Source: JACQPU01 sp039961715
GTDB taxonomy: Bacteria > Bacteroidota > Ignavibacteria > UBA10030
Direction: 5' to 3'
NCBI GenBank assembly: GCA_039961715.1
Contig: JABRVW010000204.1
Location: 1 to 26,316 of the forward strand
Length of the DNA stretch: 26,316 nt
The notes under the pieces are model-generated. The model saw only the letters and a program-made list of their open reading frames with translations. It had not been told where the DNA came from and did not search any database. The position numbers and the translations under genes are program-made. Position 1 is the first letter of the stretch. Each line of letters begins with the position of its first letter. Positions 1 to 6,724 of this stretch are shown here, one piece after another.

Positions 1-411
1 TCGGCGTACGACGCGGCCCGCGCGGCCCACGTGTCGCAACGTGAGTTCGCGAAGACCGTGGTCGTGCGCATCGACGGGAAATTCTGGATGGCTGTCCTGC
101 GGGCAGACCACAAGATCAATATTCACGCGATCAAGGCGGCATTCGGCGCCCATGAAGTGCATCTTGCCCACGAGGAGGATCTTTCGGCTCTCTTTCCGGA
201 TTGCGAACTCGGCGCCATGCCCCCGTTTGGAAACCTCTACGGCATTCCGGTCCTTGTGGACCAGGCCCTCCTGAGCGACGAAGAGATCGCCTTCAACGCA
301 TGCAATCACAGCAGAGTCATCCGGTTGAAGCTGAGTGACTACCTCCGTCTCGTGAATCCCCTGATCGGCCGATATTCCCAGCCTCCGTTCGTCAGGGAGG
401 AGGACCTGTAG
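1..411 (+). CDS. YbaK/aminoacyl-tRNA deacylase domain protein, 5' end outside window
   Basis: The reading frame is open to base 1, so the true start lies upstream; the GTG at 31 falls inside the conserved domain. The visible 136 residues resemble the YbaK/ProX/EbsC fold. A segment rich in Ala and His leads into a conserved stretch ending FAKTVVVRIDG, followed by a WMAVLRAD strand, and near the middle comes a Gly/Pro-rich turn (GAMPPFGNLYGIPVLVD) typical of the substrate pocket. Family members hydrolyse mischarged aminoacyl-tRNA such as Ala- or Cys-tRNA-Pro, acting in trans in the cytoplasm. The substrate here cannot be told from this fragment. It ends 9 bp before the hydrogenase protease gene on the same strand, so co-transcription is likely but a role in hydrogenase assembly is not implied. 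Confidence 0.8.
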   Translation, partial: SAYDAARAAHVSQREFAKTVVVRIDGKFWMAVLRADHKINIHAIKAAFGAHEVHLAHEEDLSALFPDCELGAMPPFGNLYGIPVLVDQALLSDEEIAFNACNHSRVIRLKLSDYLRLVNPLIGRYSQPPFVREEDL

Positions 412-420
412 GATTGTCCC

Positions 421-918
421 ATGACAAGTTCGAGGCTCCATTTGATCGTGGGAATCGGCACGGAGTTGCGGGGGGACGATGCGGCCGGGCTAGCGGCTGT
501 GCGCCTGATCCGGAACGTGCCTCTGCCTCACCACGTCCGGGTTCTTGAGCTTTGTGGGGACGCCGTGACCCTGATGCATGCGTGGAAAGGGGTCGGCAGG
601 TTGTCGATCATCGACGCAATGGAAGCCGGCATGCCGCCGGGGAGCGTCGTGACAATTGATCCCTGGCAACAGCCTGTCCCTGCGCGGGCCTTCGTCTCCT
701 CGCACCTCCTGGGCCTGGCGGAGGCAATCGAGATCAGTATGTCTTTCAACGAATTTCCGCGCTCGTGCACGATTTATGGCATTCAGGGTGGAAATTTCGG
801 AATGCGTGCAGGAATTTCGGCGGCTGTCAGCAATGGCGTGGAAGAAGTCGTTCGAAAGATCCTTCAGGGTATTGAACCGTTCGAATTGTCTGTTGACACA
901 CGGAAGAAACACGCATGA
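421..918 (+). CDS. Hydrogenase maturation endopeptidase (HyaD/HybD/HycI family)
   Basis: This 165-aa protein begins with the family signature: a hydrophobic strand, then GIGTELRGDDAAGL (residues 11-24), matching the GxGNxLxxDDGxG pattern of [NiFe]-hydrogenase C-terminal processing proteases. Candidate nickel-sensing ligands are the acidic residues at 15/19/20, Asp65 (SIIDAMEAG) and His95 in SSHLLGL, which correspond to the Glu/Asp/His set of HybD. The enzyme clips the C-terminal extension of the large subunit after the nickel-iron centre is inserted. Length is normal for the family. It sits 9 bp after the YbaK-like gene, and its TGA overlaps the next ATG (ATGA). The hydrogenase structural genes are not visible and presumably lie upstream of the window. 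Which hydrogenase group it serves cannot be decided. Confidence 0.87.
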   Translation: MTSSRLHLIVGIGTELRGDDAAGLAAVRLIRNVPLPHHVRVLELCGDAVTLMHAWKGVGRLSIIDAMEAGMPPGSVVTIDPWQQPVPARAFVSSHLLGLAEAIEISMSFNEFPRSCTIYGIQGGNFGMRAGISAAVSNGVEEVVRKILQGIEPFELSVDTRKKHA

Positions 919-1472
919 AGCACTGGGCAACATATCTGCCCGAGTCTGTCATCCTGTCCTTCGGGATCGCAGGCAGTCTCATCGCAGGAATGGTTGTTGC
1001 GGGAACCTCCACCGTCGGGTGGACGCGTGAATCGTTTGAGTTCGTGGTCCTGGGCACCGCGGTCTCCGCCATTTTCATCGGATGGAAACGCAAGGGATTC
1101 CTCGAAAGCACGACCCACGCGCTTTCGTATGCGTTGTTCTGCGCAATTCCTGCTCGTGAAGACATGGTTGGCGTCTTTGTGTTTTGCTCGATGTTCTTTT
1201 TGTTCGCATGTGCGGCCATCCACCTGATCTGGAATCGACGTTGGTCCATCGGCAGGTTTGTCCTCCTTGGCCTTTCCTTCGGCCTGTTCGAAGCTGCGCG
1301 AATCCTGCTTTTTCGCTTCATCCTTCCAGACGACTTTCCGGGCGGGATGTACTTCGATCTGCGGGCCCGCGTTGTCCTGGGTCTCAGCGTCGGCTTCGCC
1401 ATCGAGAGCGCCGAGTGGCTGGTGCATTCCATTGAGGCGCGCGGTCAAACACCGAAGCGTGTGAGGAAGTAG
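915..1472 (+). CDS. Small integral membrane protein, unknown function, in hydrogenase accessory operon
   Basis: This 185-aa protein was not recognised. It is strongly hydrophobic, with about five or six likely membrane helices (roughly residues 9-29, 40-57, 66-80, 84-106, 113-133 and 150-170), and ends in a basic tail (RGQTPKRVRK). The start is fixed by an ATGA overlap with the preceding protease gene, which implies translational coupling. HypA follows after 17 bp. The position between two maturation genes suggests a job linked to the hydrogenase, for example a membrane anchor, a metal-transport partner or a quinone-side partner, but no metal-binding motif is obvious. Hydrophobic helices with interspersed Arg/Glu (FEAARILLF, IESAEWLVH) could form a buried polar site. 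The function is left open. Confidence 0.75.
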   Translation: MKHWATYLPESVILSFGIAGSLIAGMVVAGTSTVGWTRESFEFVVLGTAVSAIFIGWKRKGFLESTTHALSYALFCAIPAREDMVGVFVFCSMFFLFACAAIHLIWNRRWSIGRFVLLGLSFGLFEAARILLFRFILPDDFPGGMYFDLRARVVLGLSVGFAIESAEWLVHSIEARGQTPKRVRK

Positions 1473-1489
1473 AGACAGGGGATCAGGAC

Positions 1490-1858
1490 ATGCATGAAGT
1501 ATCCATAGCACGAAGCATCCTGAAGATTGTGGAAGAGAGCGTTCCGTCAGAAGATCTTCGGCACGTGCAAAGAATAAACGTGAAGATCGGCGCGGGGGCA
1601 GGGGTCATGGCACGATCCGTGGAGTTTTCCTTTCGCGCACTCGCCGGCCAGACCGCACTCTCCTCCGATTCACTGCACATCGAAAACACTCCGTTTGTCA
1701 TTCGCTGTCATGCATGCGGAGCTGTCTCCACCGTCGATCCGTACATCACTCTGTGTCCAAAGTGTTGCAGTGGGTCCACAGAGATCCGATCCGGAACCGA
1801 GCTTCAGGTTGTTTCCATTGAGCTTGCGGAGAAATACCATGAGCATACTTACCGTTGA
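1490..1858 (+). CDS. hypA: Hydrogenase nickel incorporation protein HypA
   Basis: HypA is the zinc-containing metallochaperone that delivers nickel to the [NiFe]-hydrogenase large subunit together with HypB. The protein starts MHEVSIARSI, and the N-terminal Met-His2-Glu3 is the known nickel-binding site. The zinc loop is intact, with two CxxC pairs at Cys73/Cys76 (CHAC) and Cys89/Cys92 (CPKC), plus an extra Cys93. The central part (VQRINVKIGAGAGVM) matches the family beta-strand. At 122 aa it is slightly longer than the usual 113-118. The last 20 bp overlap the start of hypB, so the two are almost certainly translated in a coupled way. The alternative HybF paralogue is possible but indistinguishable by eye. 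Confidence 0.93.
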   Translation: MHEVSIARSILKIVEESVPSEDLRHVQRINVKIGAGAGVMARSVEFSFRALAGQTALSSDSLHIENTPFVIRCHACGAVSTVDPYITLCPKCCSGSTEIRSGTELQVVSIELAEKYHEHTYR

Positions 1859-2492
1859 GCGCGCAGTGCTTCAGAAGAACGATGAAATCGCCGCGGACAA
1901 CCGCACCCTTTTTGAACGCTTCGGACTCATGGTTCTTAACATTGTCAGCTCTCCGGGTTCCGGCAAGACCAGCCTTTTGGAACGGGTGCTTGGCAATCTC
2001 AGGGGACGGATCCCTGCCGGCGTGATCGAAGGAGATGTGCAGACTGATCTCGACGCCCGGCGCGTTGCGGAGTATGGCGTTCCTGTCGTCCAGATCGTCA
2101 CGCACGGCGGATGCCACCTCGACGCCGGCCTCGTCCGCGACGCCGCCGCGGCCCTTCCGCTCCATCGCCTTCAATTGCTTCTGATTGAGAATGTCGGCAA
2201 TCTTGTTTGCCCCGCGAACTACGATCTGGGTGAATCGATGAAGGTCGTCGTCGTCAGCATCACTGAAGGCGATGACAAGCCTTTGAAATATCCCGCCATG
2301 TTCCGCAAGGCCTCCCTTCTGGTCGTGAACAAGATGGATCTGGCCCCCCACGTCACCGCCGACCCCGGGATCCTCGTTCGCAATGCTCTGTCCATTAATC
2401 CCAATCTGAAAATATTCCGAACCTCCTGCATATCCGGGGAGGGCATTCATGACTTGTGCGCCTGGATCGAAGAGGAGGTGGCGGTATGGTGA
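1839..2492 (+). CDS. hypB: Hydrogenase nickel incorporation GTPase HypB
   Basis: This is the SIMIBI-class GTPase that drives nickel insertion with HypA. ATG 1839 is preferred because GGAG (1828-1831) lies 7 bp upstream and the protein then begins MSILTVERAVLQKNDEIAADN, the usual HypB N-terminal helix. An in-frame upstream ATG at 1695 would lie deep inside hypA. Visible motifs are the Walker A loop SSPGSGKTS (37-45), the switch region EGDVQTDLDA (64-73), the metal-binding CH pair in GGCHLDAG (Cys92, His93), the conserved ENVGNLVCP (117-125, with Cys124) and NKMD (164-167) for guanine recognition. The N-terminal CxxCGC motif and the His-rich stretch of some HypB proteins are absent, so it probably lacks nickel storage. 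Length is 217 aa. Confidence 0.93.
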   Translation: MSILTVERAVLQKNDEIAADNRTLFERFGLMVLNIVSSPGSGKTSLLERVLGNLRGRIPAGVIEGDVQTDLDARRVAEYGVPVVQIVTHGGCHLDAGLVRDAAAALPLHRLQLLLIENVGNLVCPANYDLGESMKVVVVSITEGDDKPLKYPAMFRKASLLVVNKMDLAPHVTADPGILVRNALSINPNLKIFRTSCISGEGIHDLCAWIEEEVAVW

Positions 2493-2513
2493 GCCGTCAG
2501 CACGAGATCACCC

Positions 2514-2578
2514 TTCCATTCTTCCATTATTCCATTATTCCATTATTCCGTTATCCCATCATTCCCCATCCCACCATC
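2514..2578 (+). repeat. 8-bp tandem repeat (TCCATTAT-type) between hypB and the CoA-binding gene
   Basis: Three perfect TCCATTAT units (2523-2546) are followed by units that decay progressively: TCCGTTAT, CCCATCAT, TCCCCATC and CCACCATC, ending at 2578. One partial unit (TTCCATTC) precedes them. The array fills most of the 98-bp gap between the hypB stop and the next ATG at 2591. The minus strand is purine-rich. It could be read through as Ile-Ile-Pro repeats in the frame of the following gene, but the start at 2591 is much better. Confidence 0.85.
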
Positions 2579-2590
2579 AGACCAATCACG

Positions 2591-3055
2591 ATGACTTCTC
2601 AAAGCCTTATCCAGGAGTTTCTCAGGCAGAAACAGTTCGCATTCATCGGCGTTTCACGGAACGACAAGGACTTCAGCCGGATGCTCTTCAGGGCGTTTGT
2701 TGACGCCGGCTATCAGGCCCTTCCCGTCAATCCGGGCGCGATGGAGATTGAAGGCCGGAAATGCTTCGGATCCATTCTTGACGTCACTCCGCGCGTAACT
2801 TCTGCGCTTCTCATGCTTCCAAAACAATCGTTGACACGCGTCATCGTCAAATGTGCCGAGGCTGGCGTCACGCTCCTCTGGATCTACGGAATCACAGGCC
2901 CGCGCGAGATCCCGGCAGAAGTGCTGGCAATCTGCAAAGAACACGGCATTGAAGTGATTCCGGGCTACTGTCCGCTCATGTTCCTCAGGAACGCAGGCTG
3001 GTTCCACCGTCTGCACGGGGGAATCATGAAACTTGTGGGGCTGTATCCGAGATGA
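2591..3055 (+). CDS. CoA-binding (Rossmann-type) domain protein
   Basis: This 154-aa protein matches the stand-alone CoA-binding domain family (CoA_binding_2, YccU-like). The N-terminal Rossmann strand and loop are FAFIGVSRNDKDFSR (about 17-31), followed by AGYQALPVNPGAMEIEGRKC with the VNP turn typical of the family, then a helix containing LLMLPKQSLTRVIVKCAEAG, a WIYGITG segment, and C-terminal GIEVIPGYCPLMFL. The exact molecular role of these proteins is not established; they resemble the N-terminal domain of succinyl-CoA synthetase alpha. ATG 2591 is chosen because upstream in-frame starts would translate the 8-bp repeat. It closes the plus-strand cluster and converges on the trehalase gene 47 bp away. 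I see no terminator between them. Confidence 0.82.
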   Translation: MTSQSLIQEFLRQKQFAFIGVSRNDKDFSRMLFRAFVDAGYQALPVNPGAMEIEGRKCFGSILDVTPRVTSALLMLPKQSLTRVIVKCAEAGVTLLWIYGITGPREIPAEVLAICKEHGIEVIPGYCPLMFLRNAGWFHRLHGGIMKLVGLYPR

Positions 3056-3102
3056 TGGGGTGAAGAGCAGTAACGTCTAGAACAGCCCGTATCGCTCGTC
3101 TG

Positions 3103-5097
3103 CTAACGCTCGCCGCCAAACACCCACTCCGGCGGTCTGAGATCGTCGAGAAGCCTCCGCTGTTCTTCCGAGAGCAGGACAAGCCCCGTCTGATACGAAG
3201 CATTGGTCCATCCGAATCCTTCTCTCGTGATGTAGGAAAACGCTGATCCCACGTTGCCGTATTCCGCAAACACCCGGTGCGAGCGTGTCACAACATCGTA
3301 CTTCTCCGTCACGGTACCATTGTAGTACGCCGCGTTCACCGTGATCGTATAGAGCCACCGGTACGCCAGCCGGACGGCGTCTTGATCATATCCGTACCTT
3401 CGTAATCCTTCCCAAACCAGCATCTGATGCGGAGCCCAGCCGTTGGGATAATCCCACTGACGCTGGGGCCGGTCTTCCGAAACGGGTCCGCGCGAGAACT
3501 CCGTCGTGCTGACGATTCCTCCCTGCTCTTCAAGAAGAGGAAGCGCGTTTCGTACGAGTGCGGCCGCCTGCTCCCTGCTCGCCGCCCCGGCCCAGAGCGG
3601 ATAGAGCGTGGTGGCGGAAACATACTCCCGCCGGCGTTTTTGCCCGACATCATAATCAAAAAACATCCCCTGTTGCTCATCCCAGAGGTATCGATCCATC
3701 AACTCCTTTCTCTTCCGCGCAAGCGCCCGCCACTCCTTCGCCTTTTGTATCGCTCCGTCACTCGTCATCATCGTTCCCCCAAACTCATCTTCCAAAATGT
3801 CCGCAAGATCGGTCTCAATCTTGTACAACAGGCTGTTCAGATCCACCGTCACCAGATCCGCACAGCAGTTTTCCAACCTGTAACTCGTGTCATGTCCCGA
3901 CTCTCTCATGCACCGGTCGTGCACGAAATACCTGTCGAGCTCTTCATCCTGAACCGTTCCGGCACGATACCGGCGTTCAAACTCCTGCGGATCCATGCCG
4001 TGACGTTGTGCAAACATCCGGAACACCGGATCGAAATGGCCGGGCTCAACTTCGGGGGGCGGACCGCTGCCGGAATCGAAGTATCGCTGAAGTCCGGTCA
4101 CCGTTGTGCGTTGGGGTCTCATCCACACGTTGCGGTATTCCTTGATGGCCATCTCCAGCGACCTCTCCAGCCATGCGCGCGCTTCGCGGCTCTTCGGGAG
4201 CACCTCATAGACAGCACGAATCATCGACGTGAGAAACGGCGGTTGCGAACGGGTGAGATAGTACGTACGATTCGCATTCAGGATCTTTCCGTAGTGCTCG
4301 ATCTGATAGACATGATTATCGACCATGGATTGTGCAAGATCGATCCGGCCATCCTGAAGCAATCCCAGCGTGATGAAATAACTGTCCCATCCGTACATTT
4401 CGTTAAACCGTCCGCCCGGAACAACAAAGGGAACGCCTCTGACCGACGAACCCTCGCGCGTGAGGGCCAACGCAAGAATTCCATGACGGCCGTCGATCGA
4501 ACGCACGTAGCCCGGAGCAATCTTCGGGGGAAGTTTCACGACTCTGAGCTTCAGAGAGGGGTGGCGCGTTGCGGCGGCAGAGAAGTAGTCAAAAGCCGTT
4601 CGGTCGGTGGCAGGCACGTACAGGTAGCGGAATCCGTCGCGTGAAACCGCCTTTTCATCCGAAAGAATCACCCGCAGGCTTTGCTCGTCCACACGGCGGG
4701 TGAGCCCTTCCCAGAAATAGTCTCGAATGAATCTTGAAATGCGTTGTGTCGGCGGCTCGTAGATGGCGTGAGCCGCGATGGCCGCGGTATCGACCCCCTT
4801 CTGCCGGGCCAGCGTCAGTTCCTGAAGGAGATTGGAAAGATAATAGGTTCCGGTGATTTCCCACTGCCGGCCCTTGACGTCCTTCGCCCAGAAGCGTTTG
4901 TCGCCCCTGGATGTCCCCGTGAGGTGCGGATCGTCGATCGTGATCTTCGCATCCTGATCCGTGTCTTCGTCGCGGAGCAGCGAATCCAGTGTCGGGGCCA
5001 CGTTCAGAAGGAGGAGTTCGGGAGGATTCTGTGCGGCGGCCTGCCCAAGGCCCAGGGCGACAATCAAGCATGCAATGGCCGGCCGGATGTTCATCAT
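3103..5097 (-). CDS. Exported alpha,alpha-trehalase, GH37, neutral-trehalase-like
   Basis: The enzyme hydrolyses trehalose to two glucose molecules. Counting from the ATG at 5097 (664 aa), both GH37 signatures are clear: PGGRFNEMYGWDSYF (227-241) and QWDYPNGWAPHQ (547-558). The likely catalytic acid is Asp403 in ESGHDTSYR and the base Glu598 in VTEKYDV. The GHD version of the acid motif and an acidic segment DEDTDQDAKITIDDP (43-57) resemble the calcium-binding region of fungal neutral trehalases rather than E. coli TreA. Yet the N-terminus MNIRPAIACLIVALGLGQAAAQ looks like a cleavable signal peptide, which points to the periplasm. ATG 5097 overlaps the symporter stop (ATGA) and has no Shine-Dalgarno, so re-initiation after the symporter is likely; the ATG at 5112 is the alternative. 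Last gene of the operon. Confidence 0.92.
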   Translation of the reverse strand: MMNIRPAIACLIVALGLGQAAAQNPPELLLLNVAPTLDSLLRDEDTDQDAKITIDDPHLTGTSRGDKRFWAKDVKGRQWEITGTYYLSNLLQELTLARQKGVDTAAIAAHAIYEPPTQRISRFIRDYFWEGLTRRVDEQSLRVILSDEKAVSRDGFRYLYVPATDRTAFDYFSAAATRHPSLKLRVVKLPPKIAPGYVRSIDGRHGILALALTREGSSVRGVPFVVPGGRFNEMYGWDSYFITLGLLQDGRIDLAQSMVDNHVYQIEHYGKILNANRTYYLTRSQPPFLTSMIRAVYEVLPKSREARAWLERSLEMAIKEYRNVWMRPQRTTVTGLQRYFDSGSGPPPEVEPGHFDPVFRMFAQRHGMDPQEFERRYRAGTVQDEELDRYFVHDRCMRESGHDTSYRLENCCADLVTVDLNSLLYKIETDLADILEDEFGGTMMTSDGAIQKAKEWRALARKRKELMDRYLWDEQQGMFFDYDVGQKRRREYVSATTLYPLWAGAASREQAAALVRNALPLLEEQGGIVSTTEFSRGPVSEDRPQRQWDYPNGWAPHQMLVWEGLRRYGYDQDAVRLAYRWLYTITVNAAYYNGTVTEKYDVVTRSHRVFAEYGNVGSAFSYITREGFGWTNASYQTGLVLLSEEQRRLLDDLRPPEWVFGGER

Positions 5098-6704
5098 GCG
5101 AAGATGGACCATAAGACCGCAAGGAGGAGAACGAGAATTATCGAAAGGTTTCTGTTCAGCTTCTCGCGTTTTCCCGGCGCTTCCGGCTCAACGGTGCCGA
5201 ACGTAATTCCCCGCACCTTTTCGTCGGAAGGCGCCTTCGTCAGCATGCTCACGCCGATCAGCACGCCCGAGCACAGAATGAAGAGAAAGACCGCAAAATG
5301 CAGAAAATTGATCTCCGCGATCCACTCCCACGCGGATCCCTCCGGCAACCCCGTTTTAGCCGTGCCGTTGACCAATTCCAGAACAAGCCGCAAGCCACCC
5401 AGCACAAATCCGGCAAGGAGGGCGGTGATCGCCCCCGTTCCGTTCAATCGCTTTATCAGGAGGCCAAGGAGAAAACAGGCCGCGATAGGTGGCGCAATGT
5501 AGGCCTGGACGCTCTGCAAATAAATGTAGAGCTGGGTTGAGATGTATTTCATGAAGGGAATCCACAACAGCCCCAGAACGACGAGCACACCGGTGCTGAT
5601 GCGTCCCACGATCACGAGCCTTCGTTCGGTGACATCCGGCCGCAGTTTTTTGTAGAAGTCCCAGGTGATAAGGGTCGAGCACGAATTGAACACGGAGCTG
5701 AGGGAGCTCATCAATGCGGCGAGGAGGCCTGCAATGACGATGCCTTTCAGGCCGATGGGAAGGAGGCGCGTCACCATCACAGGAAACGCCCGGTCGGATG
5801 TTGATCCCGTGATGTCGGAAAACAGCCCTGCGGCAACGATCCCCGGAAGCACGAAGATGAAGACGGGCAGAATTTTCAGAAACCCGGCAAACACGGTACC
5901 GCTCCTCGCTTCATCGATTCCTCTGGCGGCAAGGACTCTCTGGACGATGTACTGATCTGTGCACCAGTACCACAGTCCGAGAATCGGAGCCCCGAACACA
6001 ATGCCGGTCCAGGGAAAGTCCGGGTGATCTACCGGCTTCCACATCGAAAAGAAGTCCGCCGGCACGCGTTCCCGCAGGCCGTCGATTCCCCCGATCTCCA
6101 CGAGCCCGATGATCGTCAGGGAAAGACAGCCGACGATGAGAACAAAGGTCTGGACAACTTCAGTATACACCACAGCACGCAATCCGCCGGCGATGGTATA
6201 GAGTCCTGTGAGGAGAACGAGGATCATGGCGCTCTCGAGCATGTCCAGTCCCGTCAGTTCACGGATGACCACGCCGCCGGCGAACAACGTGACGCTGATC
6301 TTCGTCAGCACATAGCCGATGACCGACACGGTGGCCAGGTACCATCGGGCCGCGGGATTGTACCGCCGCTCGAGAAACTCGGGCATTGTGAAGACGGAAC
6401 TGCGCATGTAGAAGGGAACGAAGACCCATCCGAGAACGAGCAGAATGAGGCATGCGAGCCATTCGAAGTGGCCCACGGCAAGGCCGCCTGCCGCGCCGGA
6501 ACCGGCAAGTCCCACCAGATGCTCGCTGCCGATGTTCGAGGCAAAAAGGCTTGCCCCCACCGCCAGCCATCCGACATCGCGTCCCGCCAGAAAGTAGTCC
6601 GCGCTTTCTTCCTTCCGCTTTCTGAAGGCCCAGTATCCGATGCCGAAAATGACTGCAAAATAGAGTAAAACGGCGGCGACGTCGAGCAGGTGAAGGCTGT
6701 TCAT
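5094..6704 (-). CDS. Sodium:solute symporter (SSS/SGLT family), probable sugar transporter
   Basis: This 536-aa inner-membrane protein has about 14 hydrophobic helices and reads as a sodium-coupled symporter of the SGLT/PutP superfamily. Landmarks are the N-terminal DYFLAGRDVGWLAVGASLFA (helix 1 unwinding region), the signature GGLRAVVYTEVVQTFVLI in the helix 5 area, WYWCTDQYIVQRVLAARG (the conserved sugar-branch W-x-TDQ-x-xVQR motif), and SSLSSVFNSCSTL, which carries the Ser residues of the Na2 sodium site. The WYWCTDQYIVQR version favours a sugar as substrate. AAGGGAG lies 8 bp before ATG 6704. It starts 20 bp after the glycosidase-like gene and overlaps trehalase by 4 bp. Given its neighbours it may import trehalose or the glucose released from it; the substrate is inference. 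Confidence 0.9.
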   Translation of the reverse strand: MNSLHLLDVAAVLLYFAVIFGIGYWAFRKRKEESADYFLAGRDVGWLAVGASLFASNIGSEHLVGLAGSGAAGGLAVGHFEWLACLILLVLGWVFVPFYMRSSVFTMPEFLERRYNPAARWYLATVSVIGYVLTKISVTLFAGGVVIRELTGLDMLESAMILVLLTGLYTIAGGLRAVVYTEVVQTFVLIVGCLSLTIIGLVEIGGIDGLRERVPADFFSMWKPVDHPDFPWTGIVFGAPILGLWYWCTDQYIVQRVLAARGIDEARSGTVFAGFLKILPVFIFVLPGIVAAGLFSDITGSTSDRAFPVMVTRLLPIGLKGIVIAGLLAALMSSLSSVFNSCSTLITWDFYKKLRPDVTERRLVIVGRISTGVLVVLGLLWIPFMKYISTQLYIYLQSVQAYIAPPIAACFLLGLLIKRLNGTGAITALLAGFVLGGLRLVLELVNGTAKTGLPEGSAWEWIAEINFLHFAVFLFILCSGVLIGVSMLTKAPSDEKVRGITFGTVEPEAPGKREKLNRNLSIILVLLLAVLWSIFA

Positions 6705-6724
6705 GGAGATACTCCCTTGTCACG

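Noticed and set aside
2456..2590. Earlier start for the CoA-binding protein at 2456
   Set aside because: The extra residues come from the hypB end and the 8-bp repeat, and the conserved domain begins soon after ATG 2591.
3427..4644. Plus-strand frame of 405 codons opposite trehalase, and similar frames at 9759-10598 and 17458-18576
   Set aside because: Each is the antisense shadow of a well-supported gene (trehalase, receptor and histidine kinase) and lacks domain signals and a ribosome binding site.
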